The notes beneath the pieces were generated by a model that had not been told where the DNA came from, ran no database searches, and saw nothing but the letters and a program-made list of their open reading frames with translations. A stretch of DNA of 64,000 nucleotides from UBA6623 sp965238125 (lineage in GTDB: Bacteria; Acidobacteriota; Terriglobia; Bryobacterales; UBA6623), in the NCBI GenBank assembly GCA_965238125.1, contig OZ250179.1, positions 248,001 to 312,000 on the forward strand. The letters are read 5' to 3'. The position numbers and the translations under genes were made by a program. Below, piece after piece: positions 56,673 through 64,000 of the stretch. Position 1 is the first letter of the stretch; every line of letters begins with the position of its first letter.

Positions 56673-58254
56673 CCAAGACCATTTCTCGCTGGTGGGGCTG
56701 AACATCGACGACAACGAGGGCCTGGAAGTTCGCCAATCCTGCGTCACCTCCGATGGCGAATGCCTCAGCAACCCGAGGCTCTTGCGCGATGTGATGAACG
56801 GCGGATCGCCGCCCCTGCCGCCGCCGCCCGTGTTTCAGTTGCCGGCGGTGCGTTCGATTCTTGACAGCTCGACGATCGACTTTCGCACTTATGATCAAAA
56901 TCTCGCGACCGATTACTACGCCGAGTGGACGTTGGGCGTTTCGCGCGAGATCTTTGAGAACTGGGCGCTGGAAGTTCGCTATATCGGCAACCGAGGCATC
57001 AAGCTCAAGCGCACGGCCAATTACAACGAGATTAACGTCGATGCCCAAGACCCCGTAACCGGGCAGACGTTTCGCGACGCGTTCGTGAGAGCGCAGCACA
57101 ACTTGGACTGCAACTGCGGCTCGGGAGGCGGCAACACGTTTCTCGATTCGACCGGTGTCGACTGCATTCAACCAAATCCGCTGATGGCGGCATTGGTCGC
57201 CAATGACGCCGGGCGTTTGGGGTCACGCAGCAGCTTAACGACGGCCCTGGAACGCAATGAAACCGGACAGTTCGTCCATCGGCTGACGCAAGGTGAGTTC
57301 TCGCGGCCCGGGTCGCGCCAAGGCCGCATTCGCGGCGGCAGGTTTTTGGGGGCAGGTGCTCGACGGGCGGTTCCCGGCCAATTTCTTCCAGGTCAACCCG
57401 TTTGTCGCCGACGCCCGCGTGCTGGTTAACGACAGTAGCTCGAACTACAACGCCCTCGAGGTCGAGGTGCGGCGGCGCTTCGCCGGCGGGTTCTCGTTTC
57501 AAAGCAGCTATACGTTCGGGCGCGCGATCGCGGACTTCGACGGCGACGAGAATTCGCTGCTGAACGCCGTGCGGCCGAGCTCGGTGCGCTTCCCCCGCTC
57601 GACGCGCGGGGAGTTCGCCCCGCGGCATTTGTTCAAGACGAACTGGATTTACGAGCTGCCCATCGGCCCCGGCAAGGCGTTCCTCAACCAAAAGGGCGCG
57701 GCCGGCCGAATCTTCGGCGGTTGGCAGTTCGGCGGCATCGTCAACTGGCGCGGCGGCAGGCCGTTGACGTTGATCTCTCGCGTGGGGACGTTCCACCGTA
57801 GCGCGGGGTCCATCTTAAATACAATCAATCTGGCGCAAAACCTCGACGCCGGCGAGCTGCGTGATCTGACGGGCCGAAGAGACGTGGGCGGCGGCGTTTT
57901 CTGGATCGACCCCTGTACGTCGTCTTTTCTCGGCGGATCTTGCACGAGCGGCTCGCCCGAAGGTTTGTTGCGGCTTCCCGAGCCGGGCGAATTAGGTCGG
58001 CTGGGAACTGGGCTTCTCTTCGGGCCGCGCCGGTTTCTATTCGACTTCAGCCTGGCGAAGAGAACGCATCTGGGCGAGAGGGCGGAAGTGGAATTCCGCT
58101 GGGAGGTCTTCAACGCCTTCAACAACGTGAATTTTCAGACGCCGCAATTCGACGTCACCAACTCCAATTTCGGTCAGATCACCCAGACGGTTTCCGAACC
58201 CCGCGTGATGCAATTCGCGCTGAAGGTGAATTTCTAGTTCCAGCGCGTAATTAC

Positions 58255-58282
58255 AAACCGAGCCGCGCGCGTCAGCAAGCGG
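58255..58282 (+). repeat. 28-bp GAGCCGCGCGCG repeat, copy 3
   Basis: AAACCGAGCCGCGCGCGT followed by CAGCAAGCGG, 17 bases after the stop of the TonB receptor gene. It matches the copies at 20282-20309 and, inverted, 22189-22216. The rest of 58238-58504 is GC-rich and holds no gene I recognise. Confidence 0.7.
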
Positions 58283-58619
58283 TATCCGACGGAGTCGCGC
58301 GGCCCGCGGGGAAAGCGGCGGACGCGCGGTACCCGGGAGAGAGCCCGGGCGCATGCTCCTGCCGGCCTCATGTCCAACTTGGGTCTAGGCGAGTGAGTTT
58401 GGTGGCCCCCGGCGAGGCGAAATCCCCGCCGAGGACCGGAGCCCACAAGGGGCGTGTCCGCGTGGACAGGATCTTAATGTCGCACGCGCATGCGGGAAGC
58501 GGAATCAGAGATGGGATGAGAGGCTGGTCGCTTGGCGCCGGGAAGCGGTAGGCTACCGGCAGCAGCGCACTTCTCCACAAGGGAGGTGCAATGGATTTTT
58601 GAAAAGGAGGCGACCAGCC

Positions 58620-59816
58620 ATGAAGAAGAATAGCAAACAACAGACCGACAAGAACCAAACCGACAAACACCAAACCAAGAAAGCCGACAGCTCACAAGCG
58701 AAGACCCGCCAACTCACCCAGCTCGAACAACAGTTGGCGCAACAACGCATCCAGATGCAAAAAGACAACGAAATTTGCGCCGTCGCCGGCGTCGACATCG
58801 GCGACAAACGTTGCTTCGTACGGCTCACCGACCTCGCCGGCGAAAGCCTCGAGGAATGCCAAGTCCCCACCCGCCCGGAGGCCTTGGATCGCTGGTTCCG
58901 CCGTTGGCCGCGGCTGCGCATTGTGATCGAAACCGGCAGCCACAGCAACTGGATTCGCCGCCGCCTGGCCGCCCTCGCCCACGACGTGCTCGTCGCCGAC
59001 GCGCGGCAATTGCGTTTAATCAGCCAATCCGACTCGAAAAACGACCGCAACGACGCCTATTGGTTGGCCGAGCTGGGACGCACCAACCCGGCCCTGTTGA
59101 ATCCCGTCGCGCCGCGCAAGCTCGAGACCGAACAACAACGCACGTTGTTGCGGGCGCGCGAGGCCGTGCTCGAGTGCCGCACGAAATTGAAAGGGAGTTT
59201 GCGCGGCATGGCGAAGTCGCACGGCATCCGCTTGGGCCGATGCGCCCAGAACCAATGGGTCGAGCGCGTCCGGGAGGCCTGCCCCGAGGTGTTGCACGCG
59301 GCGTTGTTGGGGGTGGCGACACAAATCGAAAGCCTCGGCGCGACGATCCGCGAATATGACAAACAAATCGTCGCGTTGGGCAAGCAATACGCAGCGGTCG
59401 AGCGGCTGCGAACGATCGGAGGGGTGGGGCCGCTGACGGCGTTGACGTTCGTGTTGGCGCTCGACAACGACCCGGGCCGCGTGAAGCGTTCGCGGCAGGT
59501 CGGCGCGCTGGTGGGGCTGCGTCCCAAGCAACGCCAATCGGGCGAGCGGTCACTGCGGCTGGGCGTGACGAAATCGGGAGATCCGCTGCTGCGGCGGACG
59601 TTGATTCAGTGCGCGCACTGGGTGCTGGGGCCGTTCGGGACCGACTCCACGCTCAGGCGCTGGGGTTTGGGTTTGGCGGCGCGCGGCGGAGGACATGCGA
59701 AGAAGCGGGCGGTGGTGGCGGTGGCGCGCAAGTTGGCGGTGCTGATGCATGTGTTGTGGGTGAAACAAGAAAACTACGATCCGCTGCACGGGCTGACGGA
59801 AACGGTTTCCCCATAA
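58620..59816 (+). CDS. IS110-family transposase (copy B)
   Basis: A 398-residue transposase identical to that of copy A, starting at the ATG at 58620 behind AAGGAGG. DEDD residues occur in VAGVDIGDKRC, RIVIETGSHSNW and DSKNDRNDAYWLAEL, and the catalytic Ser lies in TKSGDPLLRRTLIQ. Two identical intact copies imply recent movement. Confidence 0.95.
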   Translation: MKKNSKQQTDKNQTDKHQTKKADSSQAKTRQLTQLEQQLAQQRIQMQKDNEICAVAGVDIGDKRCFVRLTDLAGESLEECQVPTRPEALDRWFRRWPRLRIVIETGSHSNWIRRRLAALAHDVLVADARQLRLISQSDSKNDRNDAYWLAELGRTNPALLNPVAPRKLETEQQRTLLRAREAVLECRTKLKGSLRGMAKSHGIRLGRCAQNQWVERVREACPEVLHAALLGVATQIESLGATIREYDKQIVALGKQYAAVERLRTIGGVGPLTALTFVLALDNDPGRVKRSRQVGALVGLRPKQRQSGERSLRLGVTKSGDPLLRRTLIQCAHWVLGPFGTDSTLRRWGLGLAARGGGHAKKRAVVAVARKLAVLMHVLWVKQENYDPLHGLTETVSP

Positions 59817-60256
59817 GGCAGGGACGATGAGGCGCAGTCGGCGGCAACGGTTTCGGATGAAGCAACGTGATGAGGACATCCGCGAGCCCCCTAACGGGGA
59901 CTCGGCGGCAAGAAGATTCCTGTTGAAAGGAAGGGAGTAGGGGATTGGGCGGACGAAGCGAGGCCGCGGCGGAGAATCGAGATCGTGTCACGGTGACTGC
60001 GGGCTCTGGGCAGGCAGGCCGATTCTTTCGAGGATGGGTCGAAGCCGCAACAGAGAGAGCAGCGCCGAAAGACCGGACCCCAACCAGCAGAGGTCAACAA
60101 CGAGACCGATAACACTGCGAATGGAAGCCCGGTCCTCAACACGCCGCAAGGCATGAGGACCCGGGCCGGATCCGACAAACCGACCAACGCCTCCCAACGA
60201 CCGCCCTTGACAAGCGACCCACCTCTCATGGAAGCCCAGAGCGCAAGCGACGGGCC
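59817..60256 (+). ncRNA. conserved non-coding end of IS110 copy B, possible guide RNA
   Basis: 440 bases between the transposase stop and the element end, nearly identical in copy A (34885-35324) and with no credible gene. A strong hairpin at 60131-60161 pairs GGTCCTCA with TGAGGACC around a 15-base loop, extended by outer CCC/GGG. A small palindrome GTCACGGTGAC lies near 59985-60000. IS1111-type IS110 relatives encode their guide RNA downstream of the transposase. The RNA itself cannot be proven from sequence alone. Confidence 0.42.
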
Positions 60257-60352
60257 GGGGGCACAACGGTTTCGAGTAGACTCAAGCTGAGCCTGAAATG
60301 CGCTAACGTTCGCGGTGATGCGGTCCGGAGTTCGTGGCGATTGCCTTCCCTT

Positions 60353-60377
60353 GGCCCGTCGCTTGCGCTCTGGGCTT
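60353..60377 (+). repeat. GGCCCGTCGCTTGCGC repeat
   Basis: GGCCCGTCGCTTGCGCTCTGGGCTT, preceded by CCTT, is identical to the junction at the 3' end of IS110 copy A (34881-34909) and, in complement, to the last bases of copy B (60232-60256). It stands 97 bases beyond the end of copy B and just before the sugar-isomerase-like gene. It may be the target site of IS110 or part of the element end. Confidence 0.6.
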
Positions 60378-60399
60378 TGATTCATCGAGGTTTCCGACT

Positions 60400-61392
60400 A
60401 TGAGTCGACCAATTACGCTTATGACCGGCCAGTGGGCGGACATGCCCCTGGCCGAGTTAGCCGAAAAAGCCGCGGGGTGGGGGTACGACGGGCTCGAGCT
60501 GGCCACCTGGGGCGATCACTTGGATGTCTTTCGGGCCGCCGAAGACCCCGCCTATTGCGCCGCCCAAAAAGCCCTGCTCGAAAAGAACGGGCTCGACTGT
60601 TGGGCCATTTCCTGTGCCATCGCCGGGCAGTTGACGCTCGACCCCAACGACGATGCCCGCTCCGACGCCTTCGCCCCGGCGGATTGCGCGGGCAACCCGG
60701 AAAAGAAACGCGAATGGGCGATTCGTTCGGTCAAGGCTTCGGCCCAGGCGGCGCGCAACATGGGCGTCTCGGCCGTGACGACTTTGGCGGGCTCGTCGAT
60801 TTGGCATTTGCTCTACAGCTTCCCCCCGGTCGCCGAGGAAACCATCGAAGCGGGCTTTCGCCGTTTCGCCGAAATCTGGAACCCGCTCCTTGACGCCTTT
60901 GACGAAGCGGGCGTGCGCGTCGCCTACGAATGCCACCCGACCAGCATCGCCTATGACATCGTCACCGCCGAGCGAATGCTCGATGCCGTGGGACGGCGCG
61001 TGGCATTGGGCTTCAATTTCGACCCCAGCCATCTGCTGTGGCAACAGGTCGACCCGGCTCGCTTTATCCGTACATTCCCCGACCGCATCTATCACACCCA
61101 CATGAAAGATTGCGGTTTGCAGTTGGACGGGAGAAGCAGCATTCTCGGCTCACACCTGAATTTCGGGCAAGCCGAGCGAGGCTGGGATTTCCGCTCACCC
61201 GGCCACGGCGGAGTCAACTTTGAAGAGATCATCCGCGCGCTCAACGAGATCGGTTACCAAGGGCCGCTTTCGGTCGAGTGGGAAGACGCCGGCATGGACC
61301 GCGAACACGGCGCCGCCGACGCCCAGCAGTTTATCCGGAACCTTGACTTCGCGCCCTCGGGCAGGGCTTTCGACGCCGCTTTCGGCGAGTAG
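60400..61392 (+). CDS. sugar phosphate isomerase/epimerase-like (xylose-isomerase TIM barrel)
   Basis: A 330-residue protein starting at the ATG at 60400 (MSRPITLMTGQWADMPLAEL). An earlier in-frame ATG at 60334 lies in repeat DNA and is rejected. The AP-endonuclease-2/IolE-like barrel is clear: AGWGYDGLELATWGDHLDV, AQAARNMGVSAVTTLAGSSI, VRVAYECHPTSIAYD with the metal-binding Glu, LGFNFDPSHLLWQQVDP with Asp and His, IYHTHMKDCGLQLDG, GHGGVNFEEIIRALNEIGYQGPLSVEWED with the last Glu. Metal-binding residues appear complete. The substrate is probably a sugar or inositol derivative. It is read alone. Confidence 0.92.
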   Translation: MSRPITLMTGQWADMPLAELAEKAAGWGYDGLELATWGDHLDVFRAAEDPAYCAAQKALLEKNGLDCWAISCAIAGQLTLDPNDDARSDAFAPADCAGNPEKKREWAIRSVKASAQAARNMGVSAVTTLAGSSIWHLLYSFPPVAEETIEAGFRRFAEIWNPLLDAFDEAGVRVAYECHPTSIAYDIVTAERMLDAVGRRVALGFNFDPSHLLWQQVDPARFIRTFPDRIYHTHMKDCGLQLDGRSSILGSHLNFGQAERGWDFRSPGHGGVNFEEIIRALNEIGYQGPLSVEWEDAGMDREHGAADAQQFIRNLDFAPSGRAFDAAFGE

Positions 61393-61722
61393 GTGGGCCG
61401 AACGACGCGCTCAGCACCCCCCGGAAGTTCGTGACTCGTCTGAGCGTGGAAATTTCGATCCTTCGATTTTGGATCTCGTGATAATCTCAAGGCAGCGGAG
61501 TCTTGAAACCTGCGCATTTCGGCTGCTTGTGTCGCTTTACTATCGCTCCCTGTGGTCCTGTTGGCCCAACAGAGTCAAAGTCCCGCGCCTAAACCGCCAC
61601 GAAATTCTGCTCATCTTGCATGAGCGGACACGGCGCATACAGGGAGCGGTCGATAAACGAAAGTGGTCTGCTAGAGTCACGGAGGCCGGTAGTCCACTCT
61701 TGTTTGCAGGAGCTTGAGAACG
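61393..61722. other. intergenic region before the Rieske gene
   Basis: 330 bases without a recognised gene or repeat. GCAGGAGC just before 61723 is the ribosome site of the Rieske gene. A promoter for the Rieske/PQQ pair is expected here but could not be pinned down. Confidence 0.4.
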
Positions 61723-62334
61723 ATGGCTACCGTTGACGACAAATCCCCCCCGCCCGAGAAGCTGCACGCCAAACAAGGCTCGACGCGGCGCGCCGTCCTC
61801 GAGCCCGCCGTGGCGTTGGCCCTGTCGGTGCCGATGCGGTGCTTGGCGCAGGCGGGCGCCAAGCCTGAAAAGCTGCGGCCTCAGCCAGGGGACCGTCTCG
61901 TTTTCGCGTTCGGTCCGCGCGAGGGCGAGCCGCTGCAATCGGAAGAGCTGACGTTGGGCGCGGCGCCGGTGGCGGCCTTGCCGAAGGATCCGGACACCGG
62001 GGTTGTGCGCAACGGGTCACGACTCAATCGCGTGATGGTGATGAGACTGGACCCGGCGACGCTGTCGGAAAAAACCGCACGGGGGGCTGCCGACGGGATC
62101 GTGGCCTACTCGGCCATATGTCCCCACACGGGTTGCGATGTCGAGGGTTGGAATGAGGAAACGCACCGGCTAGTCTGCCCATGCCACGAATCCGAATTCG
62201 AGGTCTCCGACGGTGCCCGTGTTCTGACGGGACCGGCCCCGAAACCCCTAGCGATGCTGCCTCTCGAGATCGCCGAGAACGAGTTGCGCGTGGCGCGTGG
62301 GTTTACGCGCCGCGTCGGCTTTCAGCCGCGGTGA
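61723..62334 (+). CDS. Rieske [2Fe-2S] protein
   Basis: A 203-residue protein from the ATG at 61723; an ATG three codons earlier is less likely. The N-terminus has TRR followed by a hydrophobic stretch (AVLEPAVALALSVPMRCLAQA), suggesting export or a membrane anchor. The cluster-binding motifs CPHTGC (with DVEGWN) and CPCHESEFEVSDGARVLTGPAPKPL give the two Cys and two His ligands. It resembles Rieske subunits of quinol oxidoreductases and small electron-transfer proteins. A PQQ dehydrogenase gene starts 47 bases downstream on the same strand, so this protein may pass or accept its electrons. Confidence 0.9.
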   Translation: MATVDDKSPPPEKLHAKQGSTRRAVLEPAVALALSVPMRCLAQAGAKPEKLRPQPGDRLVFAFGPREGEPLQSEELTLGAAPVAALPKDPDTGVVRNGSRLNRVMVMRLDPATLSEKTARGAADGIVAYSAICPHTGCDVEGWNEETHRLVCPCHESEFEVSDGARVLTGPAPKPLAMLPLEIAENELRVARGFTRRVGFQPR

Positions 62335-62381
62335 CACGACGATAACCGTCAGCCACCCAGCCCACCCACCACAGGAGAGTC

Positions 62382-64000
62382 ATGCTACGTCCTACGTCCG
62401 TTTTTGCCCGATTCCATCCGGTCGCCGTTTGGCTGGCCGTGTCGCTCGTTGCCGGCGGGCTTCCCTCGTCGAGCCTCGGGCAGTCCGCGCCTGCCTACAA
62501 GAACGTAACGAATGAGCGCTTGACGAATCCGGAGCCGCGCAACTGGCTGATGTATCGCGGCAGCTACGATTCGAAGGGCTACAGCGCCCTCGACCAGATC
62601 AACACCAGTAACGTGAGCCGGCTCGTTCCGGTCTGGACCTTCTCCACGGGGATGCGCGAGGGACACCAGGCCCCGCCCATCGTGAACGAGGGCGTGATGT
62701 TCGTGACGACGCCCCACAATCGCGTGCTGGCGCTCGATGCCCGCAGCGGCGATCTCCTCTGGCGCTACGACCGCGAGCTGCCCGAGGACCAATTCCAGAT
62801 GCACCCCACCAACCGGGGCGTGGCGCTCTACGCGGACCGCGTCTACCTGGCGACGGCGGACGCCTACCTCGTCGCCCTCGACGCGCGCAGCGGCGAGGTG
62901 GTCTGGGAGCGCGAGGTGGAGGACTACACGGCGGGTTACTACATGACGCTGGCTCCGTTGGTCGCGGCGGGCAAAGTGATGGTGGGCGTCTCGGGCGGCG
63001 AGTTCGGCATCCGCGGCTTCGTTGCGGCCTTCGACGCGATGACGGGCGAGCAGTCCTGGAAGACCTACACGATCCCAGCACCGGGCGAGCCTGGCAGCGA
63101 AACGTGGGAGGGCGATAGTTGGAAGACAGGCGGCGCGTCGGTGTGGATCACGGGCTCGTACGACCCGCGGTTCGGACTGAGTTACTGGGGCACCGGCAAC
63201 GCAGCCCCCTGGATGGGTGACACGCGCCCCGGCGACAACCTCTACGCCACGTCGGTGATCGCGCTGGATGTCGAGACAGGCGCGCTCCGCGCCCACCACC
63301 AGTACCACTGGAACGACTCCTGGGACTGGGACGAAGTCTCCGCCCCGCTGCTGCTGGACTTCCGGCGCGACGGCCGAACGATCCGGGGCCTGGTCCACCC
63401 CGGCCGCAACGGTTATCTTTGGTTCCTCGAGCGCGGGCGTGACCGCATCGATTTCGTCGACGCGCGGCCCTATGTGCGCCAGAACGTTTTCGTGAGCATC
63501 GACCCCAAGACGGGACGGCCCGGCTACGACCCGGCGCGCAAACCAGGCACCGGAAAACGCACCGAGTTCTGCCCTTCGCTGTGGGGCGGCAAGGACTGGC
63601 CGCCGGCGGCCTACAGCCCGAAGACCGGCTACCTCTACATCCCCGCGAATGAGAACCTCTGCGGCTCGATGACGGGTAAGGAAATCGAGTATAGACGCGG
63701 TCGGATGTTCATTGGAGCGGTTAACCAGGGAGCGGAGCTGATCCTTCACGAGGACGCCAAGGACCACATTGGCGAGCTGCAGGCCTGGGATCCGGACGGG
63801 CCCAAGAAGGTGTGGACGACGACCTTCGCAAGCCACAACTGGGGCCCGGTGCTCGCAACGGCGGGCGACGTGATCTTCATGGGCGGCACGAATGACCGCT
63901 ATTTCCGTGCTTTCGACGCCCGCACGGGGGACGAGCTTTGGAAGCAACGCACGAACTCCGGCGTGACGGGAGTGCCCAGCAGCTACGAGATAGACGGCAT
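62382..64000 (+). CDS. PQQ-dependent alcohol dehydrogenase, lanthanide-type motif (3' end cut off)
   Basis: The frame from the ATG at 62382, behind AGGAGAG, is open to the window end (over 539 residues). A signal peptide (VAVWLAVSLVAGGLPSSSLGQ) is followed by an eight-bladed PQQ propeller: NWLMYRGSYDSKGYSALDQI, ALDARSGDLLWRYD, EFGIRGFVAAFDAMTG, YWGTGNAAPW. Metal and PQQ residues: Glu207, Asn273, catalytic Asp315 and an extra Asp317 in WNDSWDWDEV, the Asp-X-Asp pattern of XoxF/PedH lanthanide enzymes. The adjacent Cys-Cys pair usual in this family is absent (MHPTNRGVA at that place). It would oxidise an alcohol or aldehyde in the periplasm. The C-terminus lies outside the window, so a fused cytochrome cannot be judged. 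Confidence 0.92.
   Translation, partial: MLRPTSVFARFHPVAVWLAVSLVAGGLPSSSLGQSAPAYKNVTNERLTNPEPRNWLMYRGSYDSKGYSALDQINTSNVSRLVPVWTFSTGMREGHQAPPIVNEGVMFVTTPHNRVLALDARSGDLLWRYDRELPEDQFQMHPTNRGVALYADRVYLATADAYLVALDARSGEVVWEREVEDYTAGYYMTLAPLVAAGKVMVGVSGGEFGIRGFVAAFDAMTGEQSWKTYTIPAPGEPGSETWEGDSWKTGGASVWITGSYDPRFGLSYWGTGNAAPWMGDTRPGDNLYATSVIALDVETGALRAHHQYHWNDSWDWDEVSAPLLLDFRRDGRTIRGLVHPGRNGYLWFLERGRDRIDFVDARPYVRQNVFVSIDPKTGRPGYDPARKPGTGKRTEFCPSLWGGKDWPPAAYSPKTGYLYIPANENLCGSMTGKEIEYRRGRMFIGAVNQGAELILHEDAKDHIGELQAWDPDGPKKVWTTTFASHNWGPVLATAGDVIFMGGTNDRYFRAFDARTGDELWKQRTNSGVTGVPSSYEIDG

Larger units (their letters stand above)
52624..58237 (+). pseudogene. Oar-like TonB-dependent receptor split by IS1380 copy 3
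   Basis: From the ATG at 52624 the gene encodes a signal peptide (FLLRAALLLGVAAYTAPAQ), a carboxypeptidase-regulatory domain (GSIEGSVTDALGAAVPEASI), a plug domain (LELPLNGRNAAELAMQQAGV) and most of a barrel. It is cut at RISYIQ (55006) by IS1380. After 56678 the frame resumes (DHFSLVGLNIDDNEGLEV). A second defect, an indel between about 57300 and 57350, moves the last part to another frame (AAAGFWGQVLDGRFPANFF) through to 58237, ending FNAFNNVNFQTPQFDV and MQFALKVNF. Joined length is about 1,310 residues. It is a paralogue of the receptor at 39559. Confidence 0.9.
58505..60256 (+). mobile_element. IS110-family element, copy B
   Basis: The near-identical, inverted twin of copy A (34885-36636). 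Identity begins at TCAGAGATGGGATGAG and ends at GCGCAAGCGACGGGCC. Only a few single-base differences were noticed, for example in the leader (GGCGCC against GGAGCC) and in the 3' non-coding part. It lies downstream of the broken TonB receptor gene and upstream of the sugar-isomerase-like gene, without breaking either. Confidence 0.87.

Noticed and set aside
62385..63947. Minus-strand 520-codon open frame
   Set aside because: The plus strand encodes a PQQ dehydrogenase with signal peptide, propeller repeats and metal ligands, which runs off the window end.

Overview
The window is GC-rich, Gram-negative bacterial chromosome. The gene content points to Acidobacteriota, with Planctomycetota as the less likely alternative. 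The evidence is very large Oar-like TonB-dependent receptors with an N-terminal carboxypeptidase-regulatory domain, a Ser/Thr kinase fused to TolB-like and TPR domains, a PSD1-type cytochrome protein paired with a DUF1501 protein, a ThuA lipoprotein, PQQ dehydrogenases, and abundant intergenic REP-like repeats. This is inference from families only. No rRNA, tRNA or CRISPR array was found.

Layout. 1-1.5 kb: end of a CusA-type metal RND pump and a secreted protein. 1.6-5.7 kb: NosL-like metal protein, relic of a rhamnonate-dehydratase-like enzyme, sodium:solute symporter and 2-hydroxyacid dehydrogenase, which looks like a decayed sugar-acid locus. 6-7.4 kb: class II DAHP synthase. 7.6-14.3 kb: a thiolase relic split by a miniature element, then the DUF1501/PSD1 operon divergent from a ThuA lipoprotein gene. 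14.5-20.3 kb: DHFR-like reductase, IS630 element, YceI, DoxX, broken ORF6N gene, mazG and a GNAT gene. 20.3-22 kb: IS1380 copy 1. 22.2-32 kb: thioredoxin-NHL protein, smc, PD40 propeller protein, an E2 acyltransferase, zinc alcohol dehydrogenase and an RND fragment. 32-38 kb: large glycosidase, IS110 copy A, pirin. 38-46 kb: catalase-like protein with a tail read from an IS remnant, then a frameshifted TonB receptor and a diheme cytochrome gene split by IS1380 copy 2. 46-52 kb: kinase, vapBC, and a coupled MoxR ATPase plus an uncharacterised protein. 52-60 kb: second TonB receptor gene split by IS1380 copy 3, then IS110 copy B. 60-64 kb: sugar isomerase/epimerase-like gene, Rieske protein and a PQQ dehydrogenase with a lanthanide-type Asp-X-Asp motif that runs off the window.

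Mobile DNA shapes the window. Three IS1380 copies, two near-identical IS110 copies, one IS630 element, two copies of a ~190-bp miniature inverted-repeat element and several short palindromic repeat families are present. Two IS1380 copies carry clean 5-bp target duplications inside genes, and removing them restores the reading frame at the junction. Both split genes also carry a separate frameshift. Core genes (smc, mazG, DAHP synthase) are intact.

The best candidates for something undescribed are the translationally coupled MoxR ATPase / TraB-like protein pair (49.4-52.2 kb), the long conserved non-coding end of the IS110 element (possible guide RNA), and the miniature element.
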